A stretch of DNA of 6,569 nt from a bacterium (GTDB taxonomy: Bacteria; RBG-13-66-14), in assembly GCA_021107695.1 (NCBI GenBank), contig JAIOSI010000028.1, positions 1 through 6,569 on the forward strand. Reading direction: 5' to 3'. The notes under the pieces are model-generated. The model did not search any database. It saw only the letters and a program-made list of their open reading frames with translations, and was not told the origin of the DNA. The position numbers and the translations under genes are program-made. Shown one piece after another: positions 1 to 4,726 of this stretch (within the stretch, counting starts at the first letter, position 1; every line of letters starts with the position of its first letter).

Positions 1-391
1 CGGCATCGGGCAGGATGGGGTTAAGCGCCACCGGCAGCTCTGAATACTCGCTCTGCCCAAGCTGCGACAGCTCGTAAGAAGCCGAACGCAGAGCGGTCTC
101 TCCACCGGCCCCGTTCCAGAACAGTACGGCGTAATCCTCCGGTCGCGGAAGCTCATCGGGCGGCTCCTCACCGACTGGCAGCACATTGGTCTCGGCGGTA
201 TCCGGGCGTTCTTCCAGACTATCGTCGTCGAGAACAACCTCTTCCTCAATAAGGTCGCCATTGTCCTCCCAGGGTCGCCAGAGGAACACAACGACCACAA
301 TCGCCACCAGCAGCACCGCAGAAATGATGATTATCCGCCGTCGCCGCTGCCGCCGGCGCATTCGCATAAGCTGTACTCTGCCTTCGATCAA
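1..391 (-). CDS. Membrane-anchored protein with probable LytR_C-like domain (3' end cut off by window edge)
   Basis: The N-terminus is Arg-rich (RMRRRQRRRR), followed by one hydrophobic helix of about 17 residues (IIIISAVLLVAIVVVVF). Next comes an acidic Glu/Asp/Pro linker, then a folded-looking segment beginning DYAVLFWNGAGGETALRSAS. By the positive-inside rule the tail should be outside the cytoplasm. The pattern V-L-x-x-N-G-x-G, then A-L-x-x-A-x-x-x-L-x-x-x-G, resembles the LytR_C domain, which is found at the end of LytR-CpsA-Psr envelope proteins and in standalone anchored proteins; that match is by eye. I chose the TTG at 391 because AAGGA (403-399) sits 7 bases upstream. ATG 367 and ATG 361 are alternatives with a poorer ribosome site and would shorten the basic N-terminus by 8 or 10 residues. 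No stop is reached in the window. A strong promoter lies at 484-512. The coding frame is secure; the domain call is moderate. Confidence 0.7.
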   Translation of the reverse strand, partial: MIEGRVQLMRMRRRQRRRRIIIISAVLLVAIVVVVFLWRPWEDNGDLIEEEVVLDDDSLEERPDTAETNVLPVGEEPPDELPRPEDYAVLFWNGAGGETALRSASYELSQLGQSEYSELPVALNPILPDA

Positions 392-398
392 CTGGTTT

Positions 399-403
399 TC
401 CTT
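399..403 (-). promoter_or_regulatory. Shine-Dalgarno site favouring the TTG start at 391
   Basis: On the minus strand AAGGA lies 7 bases before TTG 391, an ideal spacing. The best purine run before ATG 367 (GAAGG) is too far upstream. This supports a TTG start for the left-edge gene. The frame stays open back to a TAA at 484-482, so frame alone does not decide the start. Confidence 0.5.
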
Positions 404-434
404 AGTTATGAGAGATGAGCTGTAATCAATTTCG

Positions 435-447
435 TCTGTTTGACAGA
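435..447. repeat. Short palindrome in the leader of the left-edge gene
   Basis: TCTGT-TTG-ACAGA is a perfect 5-bp dyad with a 3-base centre. It sits about 30-40 bases downstream of the transcription start predicted from the promoter at 484-512. This could be an operator or a weak RNA hairpin, but the arms are short enough for chance. Confidence 0.3.
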
Positions 448-483
448 AAAACCGTCTTTCAACTCCTCTGAGCAAACAGCGTT

Positions 484-512
484 ATTCTAACCCTTTTACA
501 AGCCCATGACAA
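484..512 (-). promoter_or_regulatory. Sigma70-type promoter for the left-edge gene
   Basis: On the minus strand TTGTCA (512-507) and TAGAAT (489-484) are each five of six matches to the -35 and -10 consensus and are separated by exactly 17 bases. It begins just past the lipoprotein gene's terminator and reads toward the start at 391. The predicted start is near 477, giving a leader of about 85 bases. This is the best promoter in the window. Confidence 0.7.
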
Positions 513-524
513 GCTAGCCATTTT

Positions 525-549
525 AGAAAAGGGAGCCGAAGCTCCCTCT
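525..549 (-). terminator. Rho-independent terminator of the propeller lipoprotein gene
   Basis: On the minus strand GGGAGC-TTCG-GCTCCC (546-531) forms a 6-bp GC-rich stem closed by the very stable C(UUCG)G tetraloop, followed at once by TTTTCTAAAA. A flanking A-T pair can extend the stem. It lies 30 bases after the lipoprotein stop codon and before the next promoter, so it separates the two transcription units. Confidence 0.85.
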
Positions 550-575
550 ACTTTAAGATGTTCAGTATCCGCCGC

Positions 576-1535
576 CTATTTGACTCCGGCAAGGGGTCCC
601 GGCTGGATGAGGTTGTTTACGCGAATAACCTCGCTGCCGTCTTTGTCGTAGAGCGCGACCAGGTCGGCTGCGGTAACCGCCAGCCAGAGCTTATCTCCCA
701 CCGAGGAGAGCAGCGGGATACCGGGCAGGTCGCTGATCTGTGCCTGCACGACTCCGGCTTCATCAAGACGATAGATATCGTTGCCGTCGTCGTCAAAGAC
801 CCAGCAGCCATCGCTCAGTGCTGCCACGGCTGCGGGAGCAGTCGCCTCGTCATAGGTGTTGATAACGGCTCCATCGGTAAGCTGACGGCGGGTTAGCGTG
901 CTGCCATCAATCAACCAGAAATCGTCCGCCGTGGAGTTGGCATCGAAGGAGTAGTCAAGCTGATCGGTCAGAGCCAGGTCGAAGACCTCGGTGCCATCGG
1001 CAGCGTCGAAACCCAGAACTCGCCGTCCGTCAATGTTTTTGCTAGCCAGCACCAATAGAACCCGGGTGCCGGAGCCGCCAGCCAGGGTGAGCCGATACGG
1101 AACACAGCTCAACGCTTTGCTCCAGAGAGGGTTACCGTCGCTATCCAGCGAAACAACCCGGCGGCCGTTATCATCGGCAACGAAGATGTTGTCAGTGGTT
1201 GAGTCAATCGCCACATCCACCGGATGGTCAAAGCCACTGAGCTGCTTCTCCAGGGTACCGGAGGCGTTGAGCTTGCTCAGTCGGGCGGCGGCTGAATCCA
1301 CGACCCAGACTATCGCATCATCGGCGACCGTTGCCAGGGCATCTGCTACTCCCAGAGAGGAGTTCACGGAAACCAGCTCACCGGAGTTGTTTAGACGATT
1401 GAGGGTATTCTGTGAACCATCGAAAACCCAGCAGCTGCCGTCGGCGGTTTCAGTGGTTACATCTTCTTCGCAGCCGACAAAGAACAGGGCGACCACAAGA
1501 ATAATCACCGATAGTAAAAAACTATGTCTTCTCAA
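576..1535 (-). CDS. Secreted lipoprotein with seven-motif beta-propeller
   Basis: This 319-residue protein starts with a lipoprotein signal: basic MRRH, a hydrophobic core, and FFVGC with the candidate lipidated Cys at 22, followed by Glu-Glu. The mature part contains seven repeats with a W/F-hydrophobic-hydrophobic-D core near residues 36, 77, 118, 160, 207, 245 and 284, spaced 38-46. Each is usually followed by a strand such as RLxxLxxSG. That spacing is typical of NHL, SMP-30 or PQQ-like beta-propellers, here seven blades filling the whole mature chain. I see no catalytic motif; a ligand- or protein-binding role on the outer face of a membrane is inferred. The start is TTG, with GGAG 5 bases upstream; no in-frame ATG precedes the signal peptide at this spacing. 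It follows the acidic membrane protein gene by 101 bases and ends at a strong terminator. Confidence 0.88.
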   Translation of the reverse strand: MRRHSFLLSVIILVVALFFVGCEEDVTTETADGSCWVFDGSQNTLNRLNNSGELVSVNSSLGVADALATVADDAIVWVVDSAAARLSKLNASGTLEKQLSGFDHPVDVAIDSTTDNIFVADDNGRRVVSLDSDGNPLWSKALSCVPYRLTLAGGSGTRVLLVLASKNIDGRRVLGFDAADGTEVFDLALTDQLDYSFDANSTADDFWLIDGSTLTRRQLTDGAVINTYDEATAPAAVAALSDGCWVFDDDGNDIYRLDEAGVVQAQISDLPGIPLLSSVGDKLWLAVTAADLVALYDKDGSEVIRVNNLIQPGPLAGVK

Positions 1536-1540
1536 GGTTT

Positions 1541-1544
1541 CTCC
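1541..1544 (-). promoter_or_regulatory. Shine-Dalgarno site fixing the TTG start of the lipoprotein gene
   Basis: GGAG on the minus strand lies 5 bases (AAACC) before TTG 1535. The signal peptide starts right after this codon, so the non-ATG start is well supported. Confidence 0.7.
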
Positions 1545-1561
1545 GTTTTCCAGTCCAAGGA

Positions 1562-1581
1562 CAAGGGGCGACCGCCCCTTG
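1562..1581. repeat. Perfect GC-rich hairpin in the intergenic leader of the lipoprotein gene
   Basis: CAAGGGGCG-AC-CGCCCCTTG is a perfect 9-bp inverted repeat; in RNA it would fold as 8 bp with a 4-base loop. Neither strand has a U-run after it, so it is not a textbook terminator. It sits between the acidic membrane protein stop (1637) and the lipoprotein start (1535), about 27 bases upstream of that start. Possible roles are partial termination, an RNA-processing or stability element between cistrons, or a dispersed palindromic repeat. Confidence 0.6.
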
Positions 1582-1636
1582 CAAATCTACACAACTATCC
1601 GACTCTTCAGCTATGACAGAGGGGTCGGCACTCGCT

Positions 1637-1969
1637 TTACTCGCCCTCGATATCGCTAAAGAGGTCGTCTTCGACTTCGCTGGAGTCGGCTTCTTCGGCG
1701 GCGGAGCGTTCAGCGGCGTCAATCGCCGTTGCTTCGTCAATCGGCTCGTCGGCTTCGGTTACGATAACCTCGCTGCCGTCGCCGTCATCCCAGTCACTAA
1801 AGAGTGCCAGAGCCACAATCCCCAGTGCCACAACCCCGGCAAGGGCAATGGTAAGGGTAAAGTTCTGCTCGTTGGTGGTGGTTGATTCATCATCGCTGCC
1901 AGAGCCATCGGCACTAAACGCCGCGCCAAAGCCGAGCAGGAGTATCAAGAGTACGCTTGTCATCCGCAT
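1637..1969 (-). CDS. Small acidic single-span membrane protein, unknown function
   Basis: This 110-residue protein matches no family I recognise. Residues 1-20 look like a signal peptide (MRMTSVLLILLLGFGAAFSA) with a plausible cut near 19-20. A short Ser/Asp/Thr-rich stretch follows, then a hydrophobic helix at about 37-57 (FTLTIALAGVVALGIVALALF). The tail from about 58 is strongly acidic and Ala-rich and ends DIEGE. If the signal is cleaved, the topology is a short outer segment, one span and a cytoplasmic acidic tail of about 53 residues. The ATG at 1969 has GAGGA 9 bases upstream; ATG 1963 is an alternative. It lies between the bactofilin-like gene and the lipoprotein gene on the same strand, and may be cotranscribed with the former. 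A link to the bactofilin scaffold is only positional. Confidence 0.75.
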   Translation of the reverse strand: MRMTSVLLILLLGFGAAFSADGSGSDDESTTTNEQNFTLTIALAGVVALGIVALALFSDWDDGDGSEVIVTEADEPIDEATAIDAAERSAAEEADSSEVEDDLFSDIEGE

Positions 1970-1971
1970 TG

Positions 1972-2058
1972 TTATTCATCCTCGTTTTCTGGTTCCTCAG
2001 GTGGAGGTGGCTGCGGCCACACCGACTTTTGCAATTGTACACAATCGCTGACCAGAGT
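1972..2058 (-). other. Open 28-codon extension of the bactofilin frame after its stop
   Basis: The 89 bases between the bactofilin stop and the next ATG continue in the bactofilin frame for 28 sense codons to a TAA at 1974-1972, just 2 bases before ATG 1969. The predicted end is proline-rich then acidic (WPQPPPPEEPENEDE), much like a natural bactofilin C-terminus and parallel to the annotated tail (FPPPPPPTDLADGKTQE). The other two frames give no comparable sequence. It may be the former C-terminus cut off by a nonsense change, the remnant of a second bactofilin gene, or a readthrough tail. No independent start with an SD site is visible inside it. Confidence 0.4.
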
Positions 2059-2484
2059 TTATTCCTGTGTTTTGCCATCAGCTAAATCGGTCGGTGGAGG
2101 AGGTGGTGGAAAAGCACCATCTTTCCAGGTACGATCCGCCGAGACCTCAGCCTGTGAGTTGTGATCGTCGATAATGTCTGCCACGTTTTTGGCAATTACG
2201 ATTCCCTTGACCGTACCTTCAAGGCGGAAGTCATCGCACTTAATCGTGCCATCAACCTCACCGGTTCTGGCAATCCAGACCAGCCCGGAAACATCGATCA
2301 TTCCCATAAAGCGACCCGCCACCAGCACGTTGATGTTGCCCTTCAGGTCGCCGTCAAGCTCGTTATCCAGAGCAACGTAGAAGGAAAGCGGTTCTTCGTT
2401 GCGTACCGGACCAGCCGATGCAGCAGTCTTCCGGCGGGCTACCTTTGGCTTTTGCTTCTTATCCTTTTTACCAAACATACCCAT
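2059..2484 (-). CDS. Bactofilin-like cytoskeletal protein
   Basis: Bactofilins (polymer-forming DUF583 family) assemble nucleotide-free filaments from a right-handed beta-helix and organise envelope machinery at the membrane. This 141-residue protein has a basic N-terminal tail (residues 4-19, Lys/Arg-rich). Next is a beta-helix-like core at about 33-100 with Gly-ending repeats: DNELDGDLKGNINVLVAGRF, then IDVSGLVWIARTGEVDGTI, then FRLEGTVKGIVIAKN. The C-terminus is flexible, with six consecutive prolines at 126-131. The periodic L/V/I-x-G-x-hydrophobic pattern is the family hallmark. The core is short and its second half (about 101-125) is degenerate, so this is a divergent member. ATG 2484 has AGAGGA 4 bases upstream; the second ATG (2478) is less well spaced. 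It follows a 315-base gap holding a dyad array. Its frame stays open past the stop to just before the next gene. Family call fairly confident. Confidence 0.75.
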   Translation of the reverse strand: MGMFGKKDKKQKPKVARRKTAASAGPVRNEEPLSFYVALDNELDGDLKGNINVLVAGRFMGMIDVSGLVWIARTGEVDGTIKCDDFRLEGTVKGIVIAKNVADIIDDHNSQAEVSADRTWKDGAFPPPPPPTDLADGKTQE

Positions 2485-2495
2485 ATAATCCTCTG

Positions 2496-2517
2496 CGTAA
2501 CAACCCTGTAGGTTACG
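2496..2517 (-). promoter_or_regulatory. Possible leader hairpin upstream of the bactofilin-like gene
   Basis: The inverted repeat CGTAAC-N10-GTTACG lies directly 5' of the SD (AGAGGA, 2494-2489). A competing pairing AACC/GGTT exists within it. A small hairpin adjacent to the ribosome site could tune translation, but a 6-bp arm is weak evidence. Confidence 0.3.
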
Positions 2518-2584
2518 TTTTCCTTATGAGCTTGACAGCCCCTGACAACATCATCGGAACCGAATAGGATGGTATCTCAGTCGA

Positions 2585-2650
2585 ATCGTAGCACGATCTT
2601 ACTAATTCGTAGCACAAATCCCCGAATCACCAGGATTTCGTAGCACGATT
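2585..2650. repeat. Three spaced 13-bp dyads, candidate operator array
   Basis: The core TCGTAGCAC occurs at 2586, 2607 and 2638. The first copy extends to a perfect dyad ATCGT-AGC-ACGAT (2585-2597); the second (TTCGT-AGC-ACAAA) and third (TTCGT-AGC-ACGAT) each break one arm position. Start-to-start spacing is 21 and 31 bases, close to two and three helical turns, so all three sites face the same side of DNA. The nearest site is about 100 bases upstream of the bactofilin start. This looks like binding sites for a dimeric regulator; the regulator is unknown. Confidence 0.5.
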
Positions 2651-2799
2651 CGGCTACCAACTCTGAAGGCTGATCTCCCGCTCCCTGCTTTACGCTCCGG
2701 AGCAAGGTTCGGTTTCACCTGACAGAGTTCTTTGATTAACTCGATAAAACTACAGCAAGTATCAGCCAGGTCGAGCGTGCAGAATCAAGGTGCTTATGC

Positions 2800-3780
2800 C
2801 TAGATACTCAGCTGAGTCAGCAGGTCGTACTCTTCATGATTGAAGGAATGTTCCGTCGCCAGAACCTTCTCGAGGGGTGTGAAATGCCTTTGGTTGCTCT
2901 GCAGTCCGATCATCACGTCGGTCAGCCCCTCTTCGATTCCGCATACCGCACCGGAACCCAGCCGGGAGGCGAGGTTGCGATCGTAGGAGGTTGGCGAACC
3001 ACCGCGTTGTACATGCCCCAGCACCGTGGCGCGGCATTCCAGCTGGGTCAGCTCTTCAAGTCGCCTGGCAACAGGAACGGCATGGGCGGCTCCCTCTGCG
3101 CAGATGACCACGGCGGACTTCTTCTTTGAGATACGCAGATTTACCGAGAGTTTCTCTGCCAGTGTGCGAATATCGTGGCTTCCCGGCACTTCCGGGACTA
3201 ACACCGCCTCGGCACCACCGGCAAGGGCAACCTCCACCGCCAGGGCACCGGAATCGCGCCCCATGACTTCGACTACGAAGATGCGATGATGACTGTCTGC
3301 CGTCTGGCGGAGTTTATCTACCAGGTCCAGAGCGTTGTTGACGGCGGTGTCGAAGCCGATGGAGTTATCGGTGCCGTAGATGTCGTTGTCGATCGATGCC
3401 GGAACGCCGATAACTTTTATATCGGTCTCCAGAGCGATGTCGTGGACACCAGCCAGGCTGCCGTTACCACCAATCACCACCAGCGCGTCAATCTCTTGTT
3501 CTTCCAGCCACAGGTAGCCTCGCCGACGGGTACTTGATTTTTTGAACTCCGGGCAGCGGGAGGTACCGAGGAAGGTTCCGCCATGGTCAATGATTCCGCC
3601 AACATGGCGACTGGTCAGCGGGAAGGCGTTGCCGGTGAGAAGTCCCTGATAGCCGTCGATGATTCCAGTAACCCGACAGCCTCGATAGAGGCTCCCCCGG
3701 GTAATCGCCCGCAGGCAGGCGTTCATCCCCGGAGAATCTCCACCGGAGGTCAATACAGCGATATGCCGTTTGCACTCCAT
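2800..3780 (-). CDS. pfkA: ATP-dependent 6-phosphofructokinase
   Basis: It phosphorylates fructose 6-phosphate to fructose 1,6-bisphosphate in glycolysis, in the cytoplasm. The 326 residues match the usual bacterial length of about 320. Family motifs in order: nucleotide loop LTSGGDSPGMNA (10-21), effector-site arginines R24 and R28, GGTFLGTSR (67-75), GGNGS (104-108), catalytic SIDND (129-133, D131 the expected base), R166 and MGR (173-175) for the substrate, E229, R250, and H256 with R259 in GHVQRGGSP. Gly107 after the N106 position fits ATP rather than pyrophosphate use. Oddities: Asn106 replaces the usual Asp of GGDGS, Ala128 replaces the Gly before S/TIDND, and residues aligned to E. coli effector contacts R54 and D59 are not conserved. 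I chose ATG 3780, with GGAGG 5 bases upstream; an upstream ATG at 3870 would add 30 non-homologous residues reading through the promoter. Divergent from mazG. Confidence 0.95.
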   Translation of the reverse strand: MECKRHIAVLTSGGDSPGMNACLRAITRGSLYRGCRVTGIIDGYQGLLTGNAFPLTSRHVGGIIDHGGTFLGTSRCPEFKKSSTRRRGYLWLEEQEIDALVVIGGNGSLAGVHDIALETDIKVIGVPASIDNDIYGTDNSIGFDTAVNNALDLVDKLRQTADSHHRIFVVEVMGRDSGALAVEVALAGGAEAVLVPEVPGSHDIRTLAEKLSVNLRISKKKSAVVICAEGAAHAVPVARRLEELTQLECRATVLGHVQRGGSPTSYDRNLASRLGSGAVCGIEEGLTDVMIGLQSNQRHFTPLEKVLATEHSFNHEEYDLLTQLSI

Positions 3781-3785
3781 CAAAA

Positions 3786-3790
3786 CCTCC
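3786..3790 (-). promoter_or_regulatory. Shine-Dalgarno site fixing the phosphofructokinase start
   Basis: GGAGG on the minus strand lies 5 bases before ATG 3780, the start that aligns with the family N-terminus. Confidence 0.75.
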
Positions 3791-3812
3791 AGACAGAATA
3801 CTCCACAGGCAA

Positions 3813-3842
3813 AGGTTAGCACAGCGGGCGGGGGGTAGTCAA
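3813..3842 (-). promoter_or_regulatory. Candidate promoter for phosphofructokinase
   Basis: On the minus strand TTGACT (3842-3837, five of six) is followed after 18 bases by TAACCT (3818-3813), preceded by TG in the extended -10 position. The predicted start is near 3806, giving a 25-base leader with the SD site. The -10 is only partly consensus. Confidence 0.5.
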
Positions 3843-3864
3843 TGCGGGGCGATTGACTTATACT
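3836..3864 (+). promoter_or_regulatory. Candidate promoter for mazG
   Basis: TATACT (3859-3864) is five of six to the -10 consensus. Seventeen bases upstream lies TAGTCA (3836-3841), four of six to the -35. The predicted start near 3871 gives a leader of about 28 bases with no clear SD. The -35 overlaps that of the divergent pfk promoter, so both cannot be occupied at once. Confidence 0.5.
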
Positions 3865-3898
3865 CCACACCCTTGACCCGCAACCAAAGTGTTTATAA

Positions 3899-4726
3899 AT
3901 GGAAGCCTACAATCGTTTACTTGCGACCCTGCGCCGCCTGCTGGCTCCCGGTGGTTGCGCCTGGGATGCCGAGCAGAGCGTCCACTCGATGGCACGCTAT
4001 GTGGTCGAGGAAGCCTGGGAGTTCTACGACGCTCAGGGGCTGCCCGACAAGGCGGAACGACGCCGGGAAATGGTCGAAGAGCTGGGTGACCTGCTCTACC
4101 TTACGGCCTTCATCGGTCTTTTGGCGGAGCGCGATGGCGTCTTCACCCTTCAGGAATCCCTGGACTTTGCCACTGCCAAGATGCGGCGGCGGCATCCCCA
4201 CGTCTTCAATCCCGATGGTCCGAAGTTGAAAAATGCCACGGCGGTAATCGAGAACTGGGAGCAGATTAAGCACGGCGAAGCCGATGAATCCGACGAGCTG
4301 CACCACCTGCCCCTGACACGGGCACTGGGGAAGATTCCTCGTGGGCTTCCGCCGCTGCTGCGCTCGCTCCGCGCCCAGGAGAAAGCCGCCCGCTTCAACT
4401 TCGACTGGCCCGATGTCGGCGGAGTAATCGGCAAGATCGACGAAGAGCTGACCGAGCTGCGCGGTGCCGTCGAAAGCGAAGACAAAGCCGCGATTGAAGA
4501 CGAACTGGGCGATCTGCTCTTCTCGGTGGTCAATCTCGCACGCTATCTGAAACTCGACCCGGGGCGGGCGTTGAACGGAACCCTGGCGAAGTTCCGACGG
4601 CGGCTCCGACAGGTTGAAGAGGGCATCGCCGAGGAGAACAGAAACTTCTCCGACTGTGAATTGAAAGAACTGGAAGAACGCTGGCAGCGGGCTAAAGAGC
4701 CTAGCGACAACCCGATAAATGACTAA
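3899..4726 (+). CDS. mazG: MazG nucleoside triphosphate pyrophosphohydrolase
   Basis: MazG hydrolyses nucleoside triphosphates to monophosphates and pyrophosphate, clearing aberrant nucleotides and, in E. coli, modulating the stringent response. The 275 residues carry two tandem MazG domains, as in the E. coli protein of about 263. The N-domain has the family entry motif GGCAWDAEQ (18-26), EExxE at 37-41, EELGD at 60-64 and RHPHVF at 98-103. A linker follows, with NWEQIK (119-124). The C-domain has FDWPD (168-172), EExxE at 182-186 and ELGD at 202-205. Both metal-binding sets (Glu-Glu-x-x-Glu and Glu-x-x-Asp) are intact, so both domains may be active, although in E. coli the C-domain does most catalysis. 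The usual CPWD is CAWD here. ATG 3899 fits the family N-terminus but has no clear SD. The 3' end overlaps the next gene by 8 bases. Confidence 0.95.
   Translation: MEAYNRLLATLRRLLAPGGCAWDAEQSVHSMARYVVEEAWEFYDAQGLPDKAERRREMVEELGDLLYLTAFIGLLAERDGVFTLQESLDFATAKMRRRHPHVFNPDGPKLKNATAVIENWEQIKHGEADESDELHHLPLTRALGKIPRGLPPLLRSLRAQEKAARFNFDWPDVGGVIGKIDEELTELRGAVESEDKAAIEDELGDLLFSVVNLARYLKLDPGRALNGTLAKFRRRLRQVEEGIAEENRNFSDCELKELEERWQRAKEPSDNPIND

Larger units (their letters stand above)
2485..2799. other. 315-base intergenic region between pfk and the bactofilin-like gene
   Basis: No coding frame in this stretch looks genuine. It holds three TCGTAGCAC-centred dyads (2585-2650), a 10-bp GC palindrome GCTCCGGAGC (2694-2703), and an inverted repeat CGTAAC/GTTACG (2496-2517) just upstream of the bactofilin SD. 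I find no convincing terminator for pfk and no clear -35/-10 pair on the minus strand for the bactofilin-like gene. Its promoter is presumably here but not of an obvious sigma70 type. Confidence 0.6.

Noticed and set aside
991..1659. A 222-residue open frame on the plus strand
   Set aside because: It is Ser/Thr/Arg-rich and lies antisense to the lipoprotein, whose frame shows a signal peptide, SD site and seven regular propeller motifs.
2532..2537. A perfect TTGACA on the plus strand
   Set aside because: There is no -10 box at a workable distance and no plus-strand gene downstream.
2585..2650. The TCGTAGCAC repeats as a CRISPR fragment
   Set aside because: The repeats are only 9-13 bases, the spacing is uneven and short, and no cas gene is present.
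3781..3870. A 30-residue N-terminal extension of phosphofructokinase from ATG 3870
   Set aside because: It reads through the probable pfk promoter, has no SD site and no family homology. ATG 3780 has GGAGG and aligns with other PFKs.
3873..3900. TTGACC with TATAAA just upstream of mazG as its promoter
   Set aside because: The spacing is only 15 bases and the -10 overlaps the start codon, so the transcript would begin inside the gene. TATACT at 3859 is better placed.
3917..4306. A 129-residue open frame antisense to mazG
   Set aside because: It is a shadow of the first MazG domain, whose motifs are unmistakable on the plus strand.
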